A stretch of DNA of 64,000 nucleotides from Flavobacterium terrae (GTDB taxonomy: Bacteria; Bacteroidota; Bacteroidia; Flavobacteriales; Flavobacteriaceae), in the NCBI RefSeq assembly GCF_900142035.1, contig NZ_FQZI01000002.1, forward strand, positions 682,001 to 746,000, written 5' to 3'. The position numbers and the translations under genes are program-made. The notes under the pieces were generated by a model, which saw only the letters and a list, made by a program, of their open reading frames with translations, did not search any database and was not told where the DNA came from. Every line of letters begins with the position of its first letter. Positions within the stretch are counted from its first letter, which is position 1. Shown in pieces: positions 51,315 to 61,170 of this stretch.

Positions 51315-52683
51315 TTTCCTTATCGCAATAGTTTTTCTAGCTTTTAATGGTTTTTCACAAACTAAAGAATTAACATACAACGAATTCTTAGGTTACGTAA
51401 AAAAATACCATCCACTAGTAAAACAAGCTAATTTGAATATATCAGAAGCACAAGCACAATTAATGCAAGCAAGAGGTGCTTTTGATCCTAAAATTGATGT
51501 TGATTTTGATAAAAAAAACTTCAAGGACAAAAACTATTACTCCTTGTTTAATGGAAGTTTTAAAATCCCTACTTGGTATGGAATTGAATTAAAAGCTGCT
51601 TTTGACAACAACGAAGGTATTTATGTAAACCCTGAAAACACAACTCCTAATAATGGGTTAACCTCAGTAGGAATTTCAATTCCTGTAGGTCAAGGACTAT
51701 TTATAAATCAAAGAATGGCTGATATTCGTAAAGCCAAATTAGCACAAACCCTAAACACTGCCGAAAGAGATTTACAAGCTTTAGAAATTATCCATGAGGC
51801 TTCTCTTCGTTATTTTGATTGGAAAAAAAATTACGCTGAAGTTAAATTGTATGAAAACTATCTAAAAAATGCTCAAACTCGTTTTGATGGAGTTACTAAA
51901 CTTATCGAACAAGGTGACAAACCCGCAATTGATAGTATTGAGGCTGGAATAACAGTAAAAAACAGAAAATTAAATCTTGAAGATTCTAACTTAAAGCTAA
52001 CTAAAGCTAGATTGGCTCTATCCAATTATATTTGGACAATTGATAATATCCCATTAGAAATTGACGAAAGTATTATCCCTGAGACAAACCTTACTAACAC
52101 TATTCAAGAAACCTTAAATCAAAATAGCATTGAACAGTTTCAAGTTGAAAACCATCCCAAAATCAAAGCTTGGAACACAAAAATAAACATGCTAGAAATA
52201 GACAGAAAACTAAAAGCAAACTTTTTACTGCCTAAATTAGACTTAAGCTACAATTACTTATCTGAACCCAGTTATTTTTCTGATTACAGATTTCAGGATT
52301 ATAAAATTAGCCTTAATTTTAGTATGCCCTTGTTTTTAAGAAAAGAAAGAGCAAGTTTGAAACTGGCTAAACTTAAAATTCAAGATTCAGAATTCAGTCG
52401 TCAATTCGAAAGTCTTCAGTTACAAAACAAAATTAAAGCCCAAGAACAAGAAATTATTTCTCTCAAAAAACAATTCGAATACACCACAAGCTTAGTCAAT
52501 GATTTTGACAAAATGCTCAAAGCAGAAGATAGATTATTTGAAATTGGCGAAAGTTCATTGTTTGTAATAAACACAAGAGAAAACTCATTAGTTAGTGCCC
52601 AAATAAACAATATTGCCATCGAAAACAGATTGTACAACGCTTTCATAGGACTTTATCAATCACTTGGAAATCTGAGCCTTTAA
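51298..52683 (+). CDS. TolC-family outer-membrane efflux protein (461 aa)
   Basis: Outer-membrane channel of the export system. The signal peptide MKRKSNFLIAIVFLAFNGFS is followed by long helices typical of TolC (LSEAQAQLMQARGAFDPKIDVDF, LALSNYIWTIDN, QEQEIISLKKQFEYTTS). Beta segments such as PKLDLSYNYLSEPSYF complete the pattern. The ATG at 51298 gives the signal peptide and overlaps the hlyD stop; a start at 51253 would not. It is the last gene of the tetR-ABC-hlyD unit. Confidence 0.9.
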   Translation: MKRKSNFLIAIVFLAFNGFSQTKELTYNEFLGYVKKYHPLVKQANLNISEAQAQLMQARGAFDPKIDVDFDKKNFKDKNYYSLFNGSFKIPTWYGIELKAAFDNNEGIYVNPENTTPNNGLTSVGISIPVGQGLFINQRMADIRKAKLAQTLNTAERDLQALEIIHEASLRYFDWKKNYAEVKLYENYLKNAQTRFDGVTKLIEQGDKPAIDSIEAGITVKNRKLNLEDSNLKLTKARLALSNYIWTIDNIPLEIDESIIPETNLTNTIQETLNQNSIEQFQVENHPKIKAWNTKINMLEIDRKLKANFLLPKLDLSYNYLSEPSYFSDYRFQDYKISLNFSMPLFLRKERASLKLAKLKIQDSEFSRQFESLQLQNKIKAQEQEIISLKKQFEYTTSLVNDFDKMLKAEDRLFEIGESSLFVINTRENSLVSAQINNIAIENRLYNAFIGLYQSLGNLSL

Positions 52684-52781
52684 TCTAAAAATATAGCAAT
52701 ACCTTAAAAATTATGATTTTAAGAACAAACTCAAAGTAAATCGTATTCCAGATATTTTAATTATTAATTCTGAGATTTTTG

Positions 52782-52789
52782 TACTTTTG
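52782..52789 (+). promoter_or_regulatory. map promoter, -7 box TACTTTTG
   Basis: TACTTTTG ends 17 bases before the ATG at 52807. Confidence 0.68.
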
Positions 52790-52806
52790 CAGCCTTATTT
52801 AGATAT

Positions 52807-53631
52807 ATGAGTTCTATAATTTTAAAAACAAGAGAAGAAATAGAAATGATGCGCGAAAGTGCATTAATTGTTTCAAAAACATTAGGAATGTTAGCTTCAG
52901 AGATCAAACCTGGAGTAAGTACTCTTTATTTAGATAAACTAGCAGAAGCTTTTATCCGTGACCACGGAGCTACTCCTGCTTTTTTAGGAATGTACGGTTT
53001 CCCAAATTCGCTTTGCATGAGTCCAAACTCACAGGTGGTTCACGGCATACCTAATGATAAACCCTTAGAAGACGGCGATATTATATCGGTAGATTGTGGT
53101 GCTTTAAAAAATGGTTTTTACGGGGACCATGCCTATACTTTTGAGGTAGGTGAAGTTGCAACTGCTACAAAAATGTTATTAAAAACCACAAAAGAATCAT
53201 TATACGTTGGTATTCGTGAATTAAAGGCTGGTAACCGAACAGAAGATGTAGGTTATGTCATTCAAAAATATTGCGAAAGCCATGGTTACGGTGTGGTTCG
53301 TGAATTAGTTGGCCATGGATTAGGGCGTACAATGCACGAAGCTCCTGAAATGCCAAACTATGGTAAAAAAGGACGTGGAAAACTAATGCAAGAAGGATTA
53401 GTAGTAGCTATTGAACCAATGATTAATCAAGGAACAAAAAACATTAAACAACACAAAGACGGCTGGACAATTACTACTGCAGATGGCAAACCTTCGGCTC
53501 ACTTTGAACACGATGTTGCTATCATTGATGGTAAACCTGAATTGTTATCAACATTTGCTTACATCTACAAAGCATTAGGAATAACATCTAATGAAGAAGA
53601 TGAATTTAGAAAAGCACCTTTAGTATTATAA
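52807..53631 (+). CDS. map: Methionine aminopeptidase, type I
   Basis: Removes the first Met from new proteins, using a two-metal site. VVHGIPNDKPLEDGDIISVDCGALKNGFYGDHAYTF carries the first metal ligands, and GVVRELVGHGLGRTMHEAPEMPNYG and GLVVAIEPMINQG the others. HFEHDVAIIDG near the end supplies the last Glu/His region. Length 274 is normal for the type without a zinc-finger extension. The stop overlaps the next ATG by one base. Confidence 0.96.
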   Translation: MSSIILKTREEIEMMRESALIVSKTLGMLASEIKPGVSTLYLDKLAEAFIRDHGATPAFLGMYGFPNSLCMSPNSQVVHGIPNDKPLEDGDIISVDCGALKNGFYGDHAYTFEVGEVATATKMLLKTTKESLYVGIRELKAGNRTEDVGYVIQKYCESHGYGVVRELVGHGLGRTMHEAPEMPNYGKKGRGKLMQEGLVVAIEPMINQGTKNIKQHKDGWTITTADGKPSAHFEHDVAIIDGKPELLSTFAYIYKALGITSNEEDEFRKAPLVL

Positions 53632-54401
53632 TGAAAAAAATATTCAAATTCTTTTTGAACACAATTCCAAGGCCAATTCTGATTAGAGTTAGTATTGTTA
53701 TTCGTCCTATTTTAGCTTTTTTACTTAAAGGAAATAAATTTACAGATCCTATCGATGGGAAAAGCTTTAGCATGTTTTTACCATACGGCTACGGATCTCA
53801 ACGAAACAATGTACTTTCACCTAGTACACTTTCTCTTGAAAGACATCGCTTATTGTGGTTATACCTTCAAAATGAAACCGATTTTTTTTCTTCAACAGCA
53901 AAAAAGAAAGTATTACATTTTGCTCCAGAACAAGAGTTTTACAAACGTTTCAAAAAACAACAAAATATAGATTACACAACAACCGATTTGTTTTCACCAT
54001 TGGCAGATGTAAAAGCTGATATCTGCAACTTACCTTTTGAAGACAACTCTTATGATATCATTTTTTGCAACCATGTTTTAGAACACATTCCAGATGACAC
54101 TACAGCAATGCAAGAATTATATCGTGTTTTAAAACCAGGTGGCATGGGAATTTTTCAGATTCCGCAGGATTTATCCAGAGCTACTACTTTTAGTGATGAC
54201 ACTATTACTGATCCTAAAGAAAGAGCAAAAATATTTGGTCAATACGATCATGTTCGTGTATATGGAAGAGATTATTTTGACAAATTAAGAAGTATAGGAT
54301 TTAAGGTTGTCGAAGAGGACTATACATCTAAACTTTCATCTGAACTAGTTGAAAAATATTGTTTAGCAAAAGGAGAAATTATTCCAGTTTGTTTTAAATA
54401 A
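53631..54401 (+). CDS. Class I SAM-dependent methyltransferase (256 aa)
   Basis: A methyltransferase of unknown substrate. After a basic N-terminus, VLHFAPEQEFYKRFK and YTTTDLFSPLADVKADICNLPFEDNSYDIIFCNHVLEHIPDD form the SAM-binding and post-motif regions, with the typical NHVLEH block and LKPGGMGIFQIP. No membrane segment is certain. It is translationally coupled to map by a shared base. Confidence 0.85.
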   Translation: MKKIFKFFLNTIPRPILIRVSIVIRPILAFLLKGNKFTDPIDGKSFSMFLPYGYGSQRNNVLSPSTLSLERHRLLWLYLQNETDFFSSTAKKKVLHFAPEQEFYKRFKKQQNIDYTTTDLFSPLADVKADICNLPFEDNSYDIIFCNHVLEHIPDDTTAMQELYRVLKPGGMGIFQIPQDLSRATTFSDDTITDPKERAKIFGQYDHVRVYGRDYFDKLRSIGFKVVEEDYTSKLSSELVEKYCLAKGEIIPVCFK

Positions 54402-54460
54402 TTTATTGGCACAATATTCGTTGTAAAATTATATCTTTACTTAAATACAGATATTTAATA

Positions 54461-55708
54461 ATGCATCGGATCTTTTTTTTTATTGCTTTCGTTTTTTGGG
54501 GACATCAATTAACCGCACAGGTAACTGAAACACAACCACCATTCAATATAAAAACTGTAACATTTACTCAAAACACTAATAATGTTTATCCTTTTTTTAG
54601 ATTAGGAGAACCGTTTCAGTTTAGTTTTGACGATTTGTATGGCAACGAAGAAGATTATTATTTTACAGTAACTCATTATAACTATAATTGGACTCCTTCA
54701 GATTTAGCTAAGGCAGAATATATTTCCGGAATAGACAATCAACGTATTCAAGATTACGAAAATTCATTTAACACGCTTCAACTTTATTCGCATTATCGAT
54801 TAAATTTCCCAAACAACTTTTGCCAGTTAACAAAAAGCGGTAATTATCTCTTATCCATATACAATAGTACAAGAGATTTAATTTTTTCGAAAAAATTCGT
54901 TGTATACGAAGAATTAACAGAAGTTCCTATGCAAATAAAAAGATCTAGAACAGGATCTGACAATAAAAAGATGCATAATGTCGAGTTTAGCATAAAATCT
55001 ACAAGTCTCATCTTTCAAAATCCAATGCAAAACATAAAAGTAATTCTTTTTCAAAATGGGAAATGGAACAATTGCATCGTTAATGTAAAACCTCAATATA
55101 CAATTGGCAACGACTTAATTTTTAGATATAATCAAGAGACTCAGTTTTTTGCTGGCAATGAATACCTATACTTTGACAACAAAGAAATAAGAGCTGCAAC
55201 TAATACTATCGCAAAAGTTGATAGTAATAGTGGTTTGTACAACACGTTTTTATACACAGACTCTCCCAGAAAAAATAAAGGATACACATTTTTCCCAGAT
55301 GTTAATGGTAATTTTCAACCTAGAAACTTAATAGCACAAAACAATGATGTAGAAGCAGATTATACTTGGGTATATTTTTCTCTTTTCGCTCCAGAATATG
55401 CTGCTAATTCAAATATTTATGTTACTGGAATGTTTAACAACAATGTTTTAAATTCTGAAAACAAAATGGAATACAATACTGAAAAAGGTATTTTTCAAAA
55501 AGCCATTTTAATAAAACAAGGGTTCAATAACTATGACTACACCTTAACAGATGGAAAGCAAAAAGTAGATGCTGCGAACGATATTGATGGTAATTATTAT
55601 GAAACAGAAAATAATTATACAGCTTTAGTATATTATAGAGCAAACGGTGAAAGATATGATAGAATCATTGGTAAAGGGGATGCTAATTCTACAAACATCA
55701 CCAACTAA
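54461..55708 (+). CDS. Type IX secretion system plug protein (DUF5103 type, 415 aa)
   Basis: Plug protein of the T9SS. In F. johnsoniae this family blocks the periplasmic end of the SprA translocon when idle. The signal peptide ends near FWGHQLTAQ. The body has FTVTHYNYNWTPSDLAKAEYISG, and the second half is DYTWVYFSLFAPEYAANSNIYVTGMFNN, which I recall as the DUF5103 pattern. It stands alone here, not in a T9SS cluster, but fits with gldB/gldC and a T9SS-sorted protein in the same window. Confidence 0.85.
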   Translation: MHRIFFFIAFVFWGHQLTAQVTETQPPFNIKTVTFTQNTNNVYPFFRLGEPFQFSFDDLYGNEEDYYFTVTHYNYNWTPSDLAKAEYISGIDNQRIQDYENSFNTLQLYSHYRLNFPNNFCQLTKSGNYLLSIYNSTRDLIFSKKFVVYEELTEVPMQIKRSRTGSDNKKMHNVEFSIKSTSLIFQNPMQNIKVILFQNGKWNNCIVNVKPQYTIGNDLIFRYNQETQFFAGNEYLYFDNKEIRAATNTIAKVDSNSGLYNTFLYTDSPRKNKGYTFFPDVNGNFQPRNLIAQNNDVEADYTWVYFSLFAPEYAANSNIYVTGMFNNNVLNSENKMEYNTEKGIFQKAILIKQGFNNYDYTLTDGKQKVDAANDIDGNYYETENNYTALVYYRANGERYDRIIGKGDANSTNITN

Positions 55709-55748
55709 AATTTATGATTTCATTTAATATTTTTTATCAATAAATTCA

Positions 55749-55756
55749 TAACTTTG
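55749..55756 (+). promoter_or_regulatory. apaG promoter, -7 box TAACTTTG
   Basis: TAACTTTG ends 23 bases before the ATG at 55780. Confidence 0.6.
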
Positions 55757-55779
55757 TGAAAATGTAGAAATTGCACTTT

Positions 55780-56166
55780 ATGGTTACTCAAATTACAAGA
55801 GGTATTAAAATCTCAGTTATGACTACTTTTGAAGGAACTTACTTCAAAAACCACAAGATGCATTTTGCTTTCAGCTATCATATTACAATTGAAAATCACA
55901 GTAAAGATTCTGTTCAACTAATGGCTCGTCATTGGGAAATTTTTGACGCTCTCAATGAAATGGAAACTGTTGACGGAGAAGGAGTTATTGGAAAAAAACC
56001 CGTTTTAAAACCTGGTGAAATTCACACGTATAGTTCTGGCTGTTTACTTTGCTCTCCTCACGGAAGCATGAAAGGACACTTTGAAATGGTTAACTTCACT
56101 TCTACCAGATCATTTATCGTTATTGTTCCTTCATTTAAACTAAATGCTCCTTTTGCTTTAAATTAA
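55780..56166 (+). CDS. apaG: ApaG-domain protein (128 aa)
   Basis: Small single-domain protein of the ApaG/DUF525 family, an Ig-like fold of uncertain biochemical role. FAFSYHITIENHSKDSVQLMARHWEIFD, VDGEGVIGKKPVLKPGEIHTYSSGC and GSMKGHFEMVN are the family blocks. The ATG at 55780 is used; a TTG three codons earlier is less likely. It has its own promoter box. Confidence 0.93.
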   Translation: MVTQITRGIKISVMTTFEGTYFKNHKMHFAFSYHITIENHSKDSVQLMARHWEIFDALNEMETVDGEGVIGKKPVLKPGEIHTYSSGCLLCSPHGSMKGHFEMVNFTSTRSFIVIVPSFKLNAPFALN

Positions 56167-56245
56167 TGTAAGGAAGTTCAATTATTGTATAAAATTTCAC
56201 TTCAAAGCTTTACCTTTCTGTCTGGGCTAATCCAAAAAACCTTTG

Positions 56246-56253
56246 TACTTTTG
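56246..56253 (+). promoter_or_regulatory. pruA promoter, -7 box TACTTTTG
   Basis: TACTTTTG lies 46 bases before the ATG at 56300. A longer frame from 56243 would begin within this box. Confidence 0.65.
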
Positions 56254-56299
56254 TACTCAAAATCAACATAACAATTGTCTAATTTTCAAAATAAAAAAA

Positions 56300-57925
56300 A
56301 TGCTTAAAGGATTTTTTAATATACCAAAAGCGGTAAATGAACCCGTAAAATCATACTTACCTGATTCACCAGAAACTGTGGCAGTTCACAAAGCATATAA
56401 TGCAATGTGGAATGAAAAAATCGACGTTCCATTATATATAGGAAGCGAAGAGATCAGAACGGGCAACACCCGTAACATGACTCCTCCTCATGACCATAAA
56501 CATATTGTAGGTACTTATCATTTAGCTGAAAAGTCACACGTAGAAAAAGCTATTGCGAATGCCTTAGAAAGCCGTACAAAATGGGCTAACATGGCATGGG
56601 AACAGCGTGCAGCAATCTTTTTAAAAGCAGCTGAATTAATTGCTGGCCCATACAGAGCAAAAATAAATGCAGCAACTATGATTGCCCAGTCAAAAACAAT
56701 TCATCAAGCAGAAATAGATGCCGCTTGCGAATTAATCGACTTCTTACGTTACAATGTTGAGTTTATGACTCAAATCTACAAAGATCAACCATCATCAAAT
56801 TCTGATGTATGGAATCGTGTTGAATACAGACCATTAGAAGGTTTTGTTTACGCAATTACACCTTTTAACTTTACTGCAATCGCGGCTAATTTACCAGCAA
56901 GTGCTGCGTTAATGGGGAATGTTGTAGTTTGGAAACCATCAGACAGCCAAGTATTTTCTGCAAAAGTTATCATTGATGTATTTAAAGAAGCTGGAGTTCC
57001 AGACGGTGTTATCAATGTTGTTTTTGGTGACCCAGTTATGATTACTGATACAATTTTAGCTTCACCAGATTTCGCAGGTATCCACTACACTGGATCCACT
57101 TTCGTATTCAAAGAATTATGGAAAAAAATTGGAGAAAACATCCATACTTATAAAACATACCCAAGAATTGTAGGAGAAACAGGAGGAAAAGATTTCATTC
57201 TAGTTCACCCATCTTCTAATGTAAAACAAGTAGTTGCTAATACAATTCGTGGTGCATTTGAATTCCAAGGACAAAAATGTTCTGCCGCTTCAAGAGCTTA
57301 TTTCCCTACAAGTCTTTGGCCTGCAATTAAAGAAGAAATGGGTAAAGAATTAGCAACAATAAAACAAGGAAGCCCTCAAAATTTCTCCAACTTTGTTACT
57401 GCTGTAATTCATGAAGGATCATTCGATAAGCTAGCCAAATATATTGACCAAGCAAAAGCAGACGCAGATGCAGAGGTTATTTTTGGAGGTAATTACGATA
57501 AGTCTGTTGGTTATTTCATTGAGCCAACTGTAATTTTAACTACAAACCCTAAATACACAACAATGGAAACCGAATTATTCGGACCAGTGTTAACTGTTTA
57601 TATTTATGAAGATAAAGATTGGGCTGATGTATTAAAATTAGTTGATTCAACATCTGAGTATGCTTTAACTGGCGCAGTTTTCAGTCAAGATCGTTATGCT
57701 ATTGAAGAAGCCACTATTGCTTTACAAAATAGCGCTGGAAACTTCTACATCAACGACAAACCAACTGGAGCTGTAGTAGGAATGCAACCTTTTGGTGGAG
57801 CGAGAGCTTCAGGAACAAACGATAAAGCAGGTTCTGCTCAAAACTTATTGCGTTGGGTCTCTCCAAGAACAATTAAAGAAACATTTGTTACTCCAACAGA
57901 TTACAGATATCCGTTTTTAGGTTAA
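56300..57925 (+). CDS. pruA: PruA, L-glutamate gamma-semialdehyde dehydrogenase
   Basis: Second step of proline breakdown, oxidising glutamate semialdehyde to glutamate with NAD. GYTPFNFTAI-type NAD entry reads AITPFNFTAIAANLP, HYTGSTFVFKELW and VGETGGKDFILVH carry the catalytic Glu region, and FEFQGQKCSAASRAYFP the catalytic Cys. Length 541 suits the stand-alone P5C dehydrogenase. The start at 56300 (MLKGFFNIPKAVNEP) agrees with the promoter box upstream. No proline dehydrogenase gene lies beside it. Confidence 0.95.
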   Translation: MLKGFFNIPKAVNEPVKSYLPDSPETVAVHKAYNAMWNEKIDVPLYIGSEEIRTGNTRNMTPPHDHKHIVGTYHLAEKSHVEKAIANALESRTKWANMAWEQRAAIFLKAAELIAGPYRAKINAATMIAQSKTIHQAEIDAACELIDFLRYNVEFMTQIYKDQPSSNSDVWNRVEYRPLEGFVYAITPFNFTAIAANLPASAALMGNVVVWKPSDSQVFSAKVIIDVFKEAGVPDGVINVVFGDPVMITDTILASPDFAGIHYTGSTFVFKELWKKIGENIHTYKTYPRIVGETGGKDFILVHPSSNVKQVVANTIRGAFEFQGQKCSAASRAYFPTSLWPAIKEEMGKELATIKQGSPQNFSNFVTAVIHEGSFDKLAKYIDQAKADADAEVIFGGNYDKSVGYFIEPTVILTTNPKYTTMETELFGPVLTVYIYEDKDWADVLKLVDSTSEYALTGAVFSQDRYAIEEATIALQNSAGNFYINDKPTGAVVGMQPFGGARASGTNDKAGSAQNLLRWVSPRTIKETFVTPTDYRYPFLG

Positions 57926-57947
57926 AAAACTTAAAAACCAAATATTT

Positions 57948-57974
57948 AAAAAGGCCGCAAATTGCGGCCTTTTT
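57948..57974 (+). terminator. pruA terminator
   Basis: A G+C-rich stem (AAGGCCGCA / TGCGGCCTT) is followed by a run of T, 22 bases after the pruA stop. Confidence 0.93.
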
Positions 57975-58043
57975 TATTTCCTTGCATCTAAATTAGTACT
58001 AATAATTTTGTTAATTATTATATTATTTATAATTTGGGAATCA

Positions 58044-58070
58044 AAAATTATTATGCATGCATATAATTTT
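58044..58070. repeat. Near-palindrome related to the site at 26921-26946
   Basis: The arms AAAATTA and TAATTTT surround TATGCATGCATA, with one unpaired T at 58051. The right half GCATATAATTTT is identical over 12 bases to that of the other site. It lies 56 bases before the T9SS-sorted protein gene. Confidence 0.5.
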
Positions 58071-58126
58071 AACTATTTTTTTATAAAATAGACAAAAAAC
58101 AACTAAACAAACTAAACCAAAAACCA

Positions 58127-61100
58127 ATGAAACAAAATTATCGCTTGATTTTGCTTCTTTGCTGTTGCCATTTTATTATCCAGGCTCAAAGCAAGAAGAA
58201 AATCGACTTTTCTGATTTTAGTCAGAAAGGCATGAAAACAAAAATTTTCTTAACCAATCCCAAGCCTTTTTCAATCTTAGGCCAAAAAAACGAAAGCTAT
58301 GGAATGTATGGCTTTTACCAATCTTACCAAGAATTATCAATTTCTGACAAGCTAAACCGATTTAACAATTCTGACTACATCAAATCTCAAATGAAGTTAG
58401 AAACTACTTCAGAAACCATAAAAATAGGACTCATTCACACTGAATTTGAAACAATAAGCAAAGAAGCTTTTGAAAATGGCAAAATTAAAATAGAGAACAA
58501 TAAAGCCAAGCGTTTATCTTCTGACTATGTTTTTAGTAAATATTCAAACACAATTATTGCTCCTCTAACTAGTAGAAAAAAAGGATTACAAACAACTTTT
58601 ATTCTTGATGATAAGATGTTTGTAAATTCAACTTCTAACAATATAAAAAACATTAGCATTAACTTTGATGACAACAAAGGCTATGTCATTTCTGAAATCA
58701 ACAAACCCATTTCTGTAAACTACAACACTGAAGGAACAAAGAACATTTCTTTCAAAATCGAATTAGAAAATGGAGAAACAATAATACGAAAATCAACACT
58801 TCAAGTTAGTTACTCAAACGAAGATACGGCAAGACTTTTCAGAAGATCACCAAGCTTAATCACATCAACAAGAAATCCAGATCTAGCAATTTATGGCGCT
58901 ACGGATCAATCTCCAGGAAAGTGCGAATATGAAGTATTTTTAAGCCCAGACGGAGTATTAGATAAACCTATTTTTATAGTAGATGGTTTTGACCCTTCAG
59001 ATAGCAGAAACATTACTGCTGTATACAACCTTTTAACTTATACAGATGCAGAGGGAATTACACAAAATCTTGGTGATAGAATACGAAATCAAGAAGGATT
59101 TGATGTAGTTGTAGTAAACTTTCCCACATATATTAATGCACTTAACAATACGATAGATGGAGGAGCTGATTTTATAGAAAGAAATGCACTTTCATTAGTT
59201 ACTGTTATCGAATTAATTAACAACCAAAAAACAGGAAATGAACAAAATGTAGTAATAGGTCCTAGTATGGGAGGATTAATTTCTAGATATGCATTACGCT
59301 TTATGGAACTAAACTCTCTAAATCATCAAACAAGACTTTGGATTTCATTTGACTCTCCACACTACGGAGCCAATGTACCAATAGGACTTCAACATTTATT
59401 TAATTACTTTGCCTATGGATATGGAGATGTTGACGCAGTAAAACCTCTAGTTGAAGGCATGTTACGTTCTCCTGCTGCAAAGCAAATGCTAGTTGATCAT
59501 TTTGACGCACACACTACAAGTATTGTGGGTGTTGATGATCCTCGTGTTCCAACTACAGGCCTCCCTTTATTACCAACTGGTGCACAAAATTTTAGAAATA
59601 ATTTCCAAAACAGAATGAATACTATGGGATTTCCTGTAAACACAAGAAATATTTCTATGATTAACGGAAGCGGTTTAAGTGCAAAATTTAAAGACATTAA
59701 CAACAATGATGTAAATCCAGGTTTTGACTTAATAAACAGTAATATAAACACAGGAACAGTGTTTGGATTAAATACTAGGGCACAAACCTTTTGTGAATAT
59801 ATGCCAAATGCAAATGTTCAGGAACAAATAGTAAATGTATCTATTCAAGCTCAGATTTTCTTTTGGGTAACTCAAGATACATTTATAGCGACTGCAAAAC
59901 AAAGTTCAAATACAAACGGGGTTGATTCTTCACCGGGCGGATTATTTGACATTTTCGCTTTAGCAAACTCTTTAGGCGGAGATCCAATTTTAACTAATTT
60001 CCTAAACTCAATGCGTTGTGGTTATTTTAGTTTTATTCCTGCAGTAAGTTCTATGGGATTAAATATTGGCGGAAACATTAACAACAATCAACCTAATTAT
60101 TATTTCAATATTAATTTAGGCGCAGCTGATACGCCTTGGGATGGAGTAAACACCACAACTACAAACACTACTCCATTTAAAAACTGGTATATGCCACCTA
60201 CAAATGAAGGACATGTTAAATTGACTCAAGGAAATGTTGATTTTGCTTGGTGTGAAATTGTTAAACCTGACTTTGACTTTAATACTGTAAGTTCAAACAG
60301 CACAAGCACATGTACTGGAAATAATGCAAATTTTACTTTTGATTATAACAACATTCATGGATGTTTACCTACTCCAACAACTTTTACAGCTACAGGAAAC
60401 CCAACTGGTTCATCAGTAACGTTTACACCAAATTCGATTTCAGCAAATGGGACAGTAAATATGTCTGTGAGCAATATTGCTCCAGGGACTTATACTATAA
60501 ATGTTACTCCTGTTGGATTTCCTACTAAAGTAATTCCAGTTACAGTGACAATTTACCCTCCAAATCCTAATCTAAATAGTGCTACTCAATATAGTTTAAA
60601 CAATAATGGTTTTACAACAGCAAATAGCGCAACTGTACCTCAAGGTTCAAACTTAGAATTACAAATTCCTTCTAATTTATACAGCGGAACTATAGAATGG
60701 TTTGACCCAACTGGGGCTTCTAGAGGAAGTAGCAACCCTACAATATTGAACATTCAAGATAATAGTATTGAAGAAGGAACTTGGCAAGCTCAAGTTACTT
60801 TCACAAACGATTGCTCAAGAATGATGATTCCCTCTAACATTCCTTTTACAGTTGTAGTAGAGCCTTCATTAAGTACAAATCAATTCCAACAATTAGAATT
60901 AAGTATATATCCTAATCCCTCAAAAGATTTTATTACAATAAAATCGCCAACTACTTTAAGTCAAATTAGAACGAAGATAATAGATTTAAGAGGCCGAGTA
61001 ATTCAGGATAAAGAAATTAAAAATGTTAATTCTGATCAGATTCATTTAGAAATTTCAATCTTATCTGAAGGAGCATATATTTTACAAATAGAAACCGAAG

Positions 61101-61135
61101 GATCAAAAATCACTAAAAGAATTATCAAAGAATAA
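58127..61135 (+). CDS. T9SS-sorted secreted protein with alpha/beta-hydrolase (lipase-like) domain (1002 aa)
   Basis: The signal peptide MKQNYRLILLLCCCHFIIQAQ is followed by an N-terminal region of unknown fold. A hydrolase-like domain (about 270-480) has PIFIVDGFDPSD, VVIGPSMGGLISRYAL (GxSxG nucleophile) and WISFDSPHYGANVP, recalling PGAP1/lipase-like enzymes. Ig-like repeats (about 730-920) come next, and the end (about 925-1002, LSIYPNPSKDFITIK to the final SKITKRIIKE) is a T9SS type A sorting domain. It should be exported by the T9SS and surface-attached or released. The substrate is unknown. Confidence 0.87.
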   Translation: MKQNYRLILLLCCCHFIIQAQSKKKIDFSDFSQKGMKTKIFLTNPKPFSILGQKNESYGMYGFYQSYQELSISDKLNRFNNSDYIKSQMKLETTSETIKIGLIHTEFETISKEAFENGKIKIENNKAKRLSSDYVFSKYSNTIIAPLTSRKKGLQTTFILDDKMFVNSTSNNIKNISINFDDNKGYVISEINKPISVNYNTEGTKNISFKIELENGETIIRKSTLQVSYSNEDTARLFRRSPSLITSTRNPDLAIYGATDQSPGKCEYEVFLSPDGVLDKPIFIVDGFDPSDSRNITAVYNLLTYTDAEGITQNLGDRIRNQEGFDVVVVNFPTYINALNNTIDGGADFIERNALSLVTVIELINNQKTGNEQNVVIGPSMGGLISRYALRFMELNSLNHQTRLWISFDSPHYGANVPIGLQHLFNYFAYGYGDVDAVKPLVEGMLRSPAAKQMLVDHFDAHTTSIVGVDDPRVPTTGLPLLPTGAQNFRNNFQNRMNTMGFPVNTRNISMINGSGLSAKFKDINNNDVNPGFDLINSNINTGTVFGLNTRAQTFCEYMPNANVQEQIVNVSIQAQIFFWVTQDTFIATAKQSSNTNGVDSSPGGLFDIFALANSLGGDPILTNFLNSMRCGYFSFIPAVSSMGLNIGGNINNNQPNYYFNINLGAADTPWDGVNTTTTNTTPFKNWYMPPTNEGHVKLTQGNVDFAWCEIVKPDFDFNTVSSNSTSTCTGNNANFTFDYNNIHGCLPTPTTFTATGNPTGSSVTFTPNSISANGTVNMSVSNIAPGTYTINVTPVGFPTKVIPVTVTIYPPNPNLNSATQYSLNNNGFTTANSATVPQGSNLELQIPSNLYSGTIEWFDPTGASRGSSNPTILNIQDNSIEEGTWQAQVTFTNDCSRMMIPSNIPFTVVVEPSLSTNQFQQLELSIYPNPSKDFITIKSPTTLSQIRTKIIDLRGRVIQDKEIKNVNSDQIHLEISILSEGAYILQIETEGSKITKRIIKE

Positions 61136-61141
61136 TAAAAT

Positions 61142-61170
61142 AAAAAGTCCCGATAAACTCGGGACTTTTT
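61142..61170. terminator. Bidirectional terminator between the T9SS-sorted gene and rsmG
   Basis: The stem AGTCCCGA / TCGGGACT with A/T extension and a 5-base loop lies between convergent genes, touching the rsmG stop codon. Confidence 0.92.

Noticed and set aside
48300..52683. A bacteriocin-processing type I exporter
   Set aside because: The ABC protein has no C39 peptidase domain and no small double-glycine peptide gene lies close by, so only a general export role is supported.
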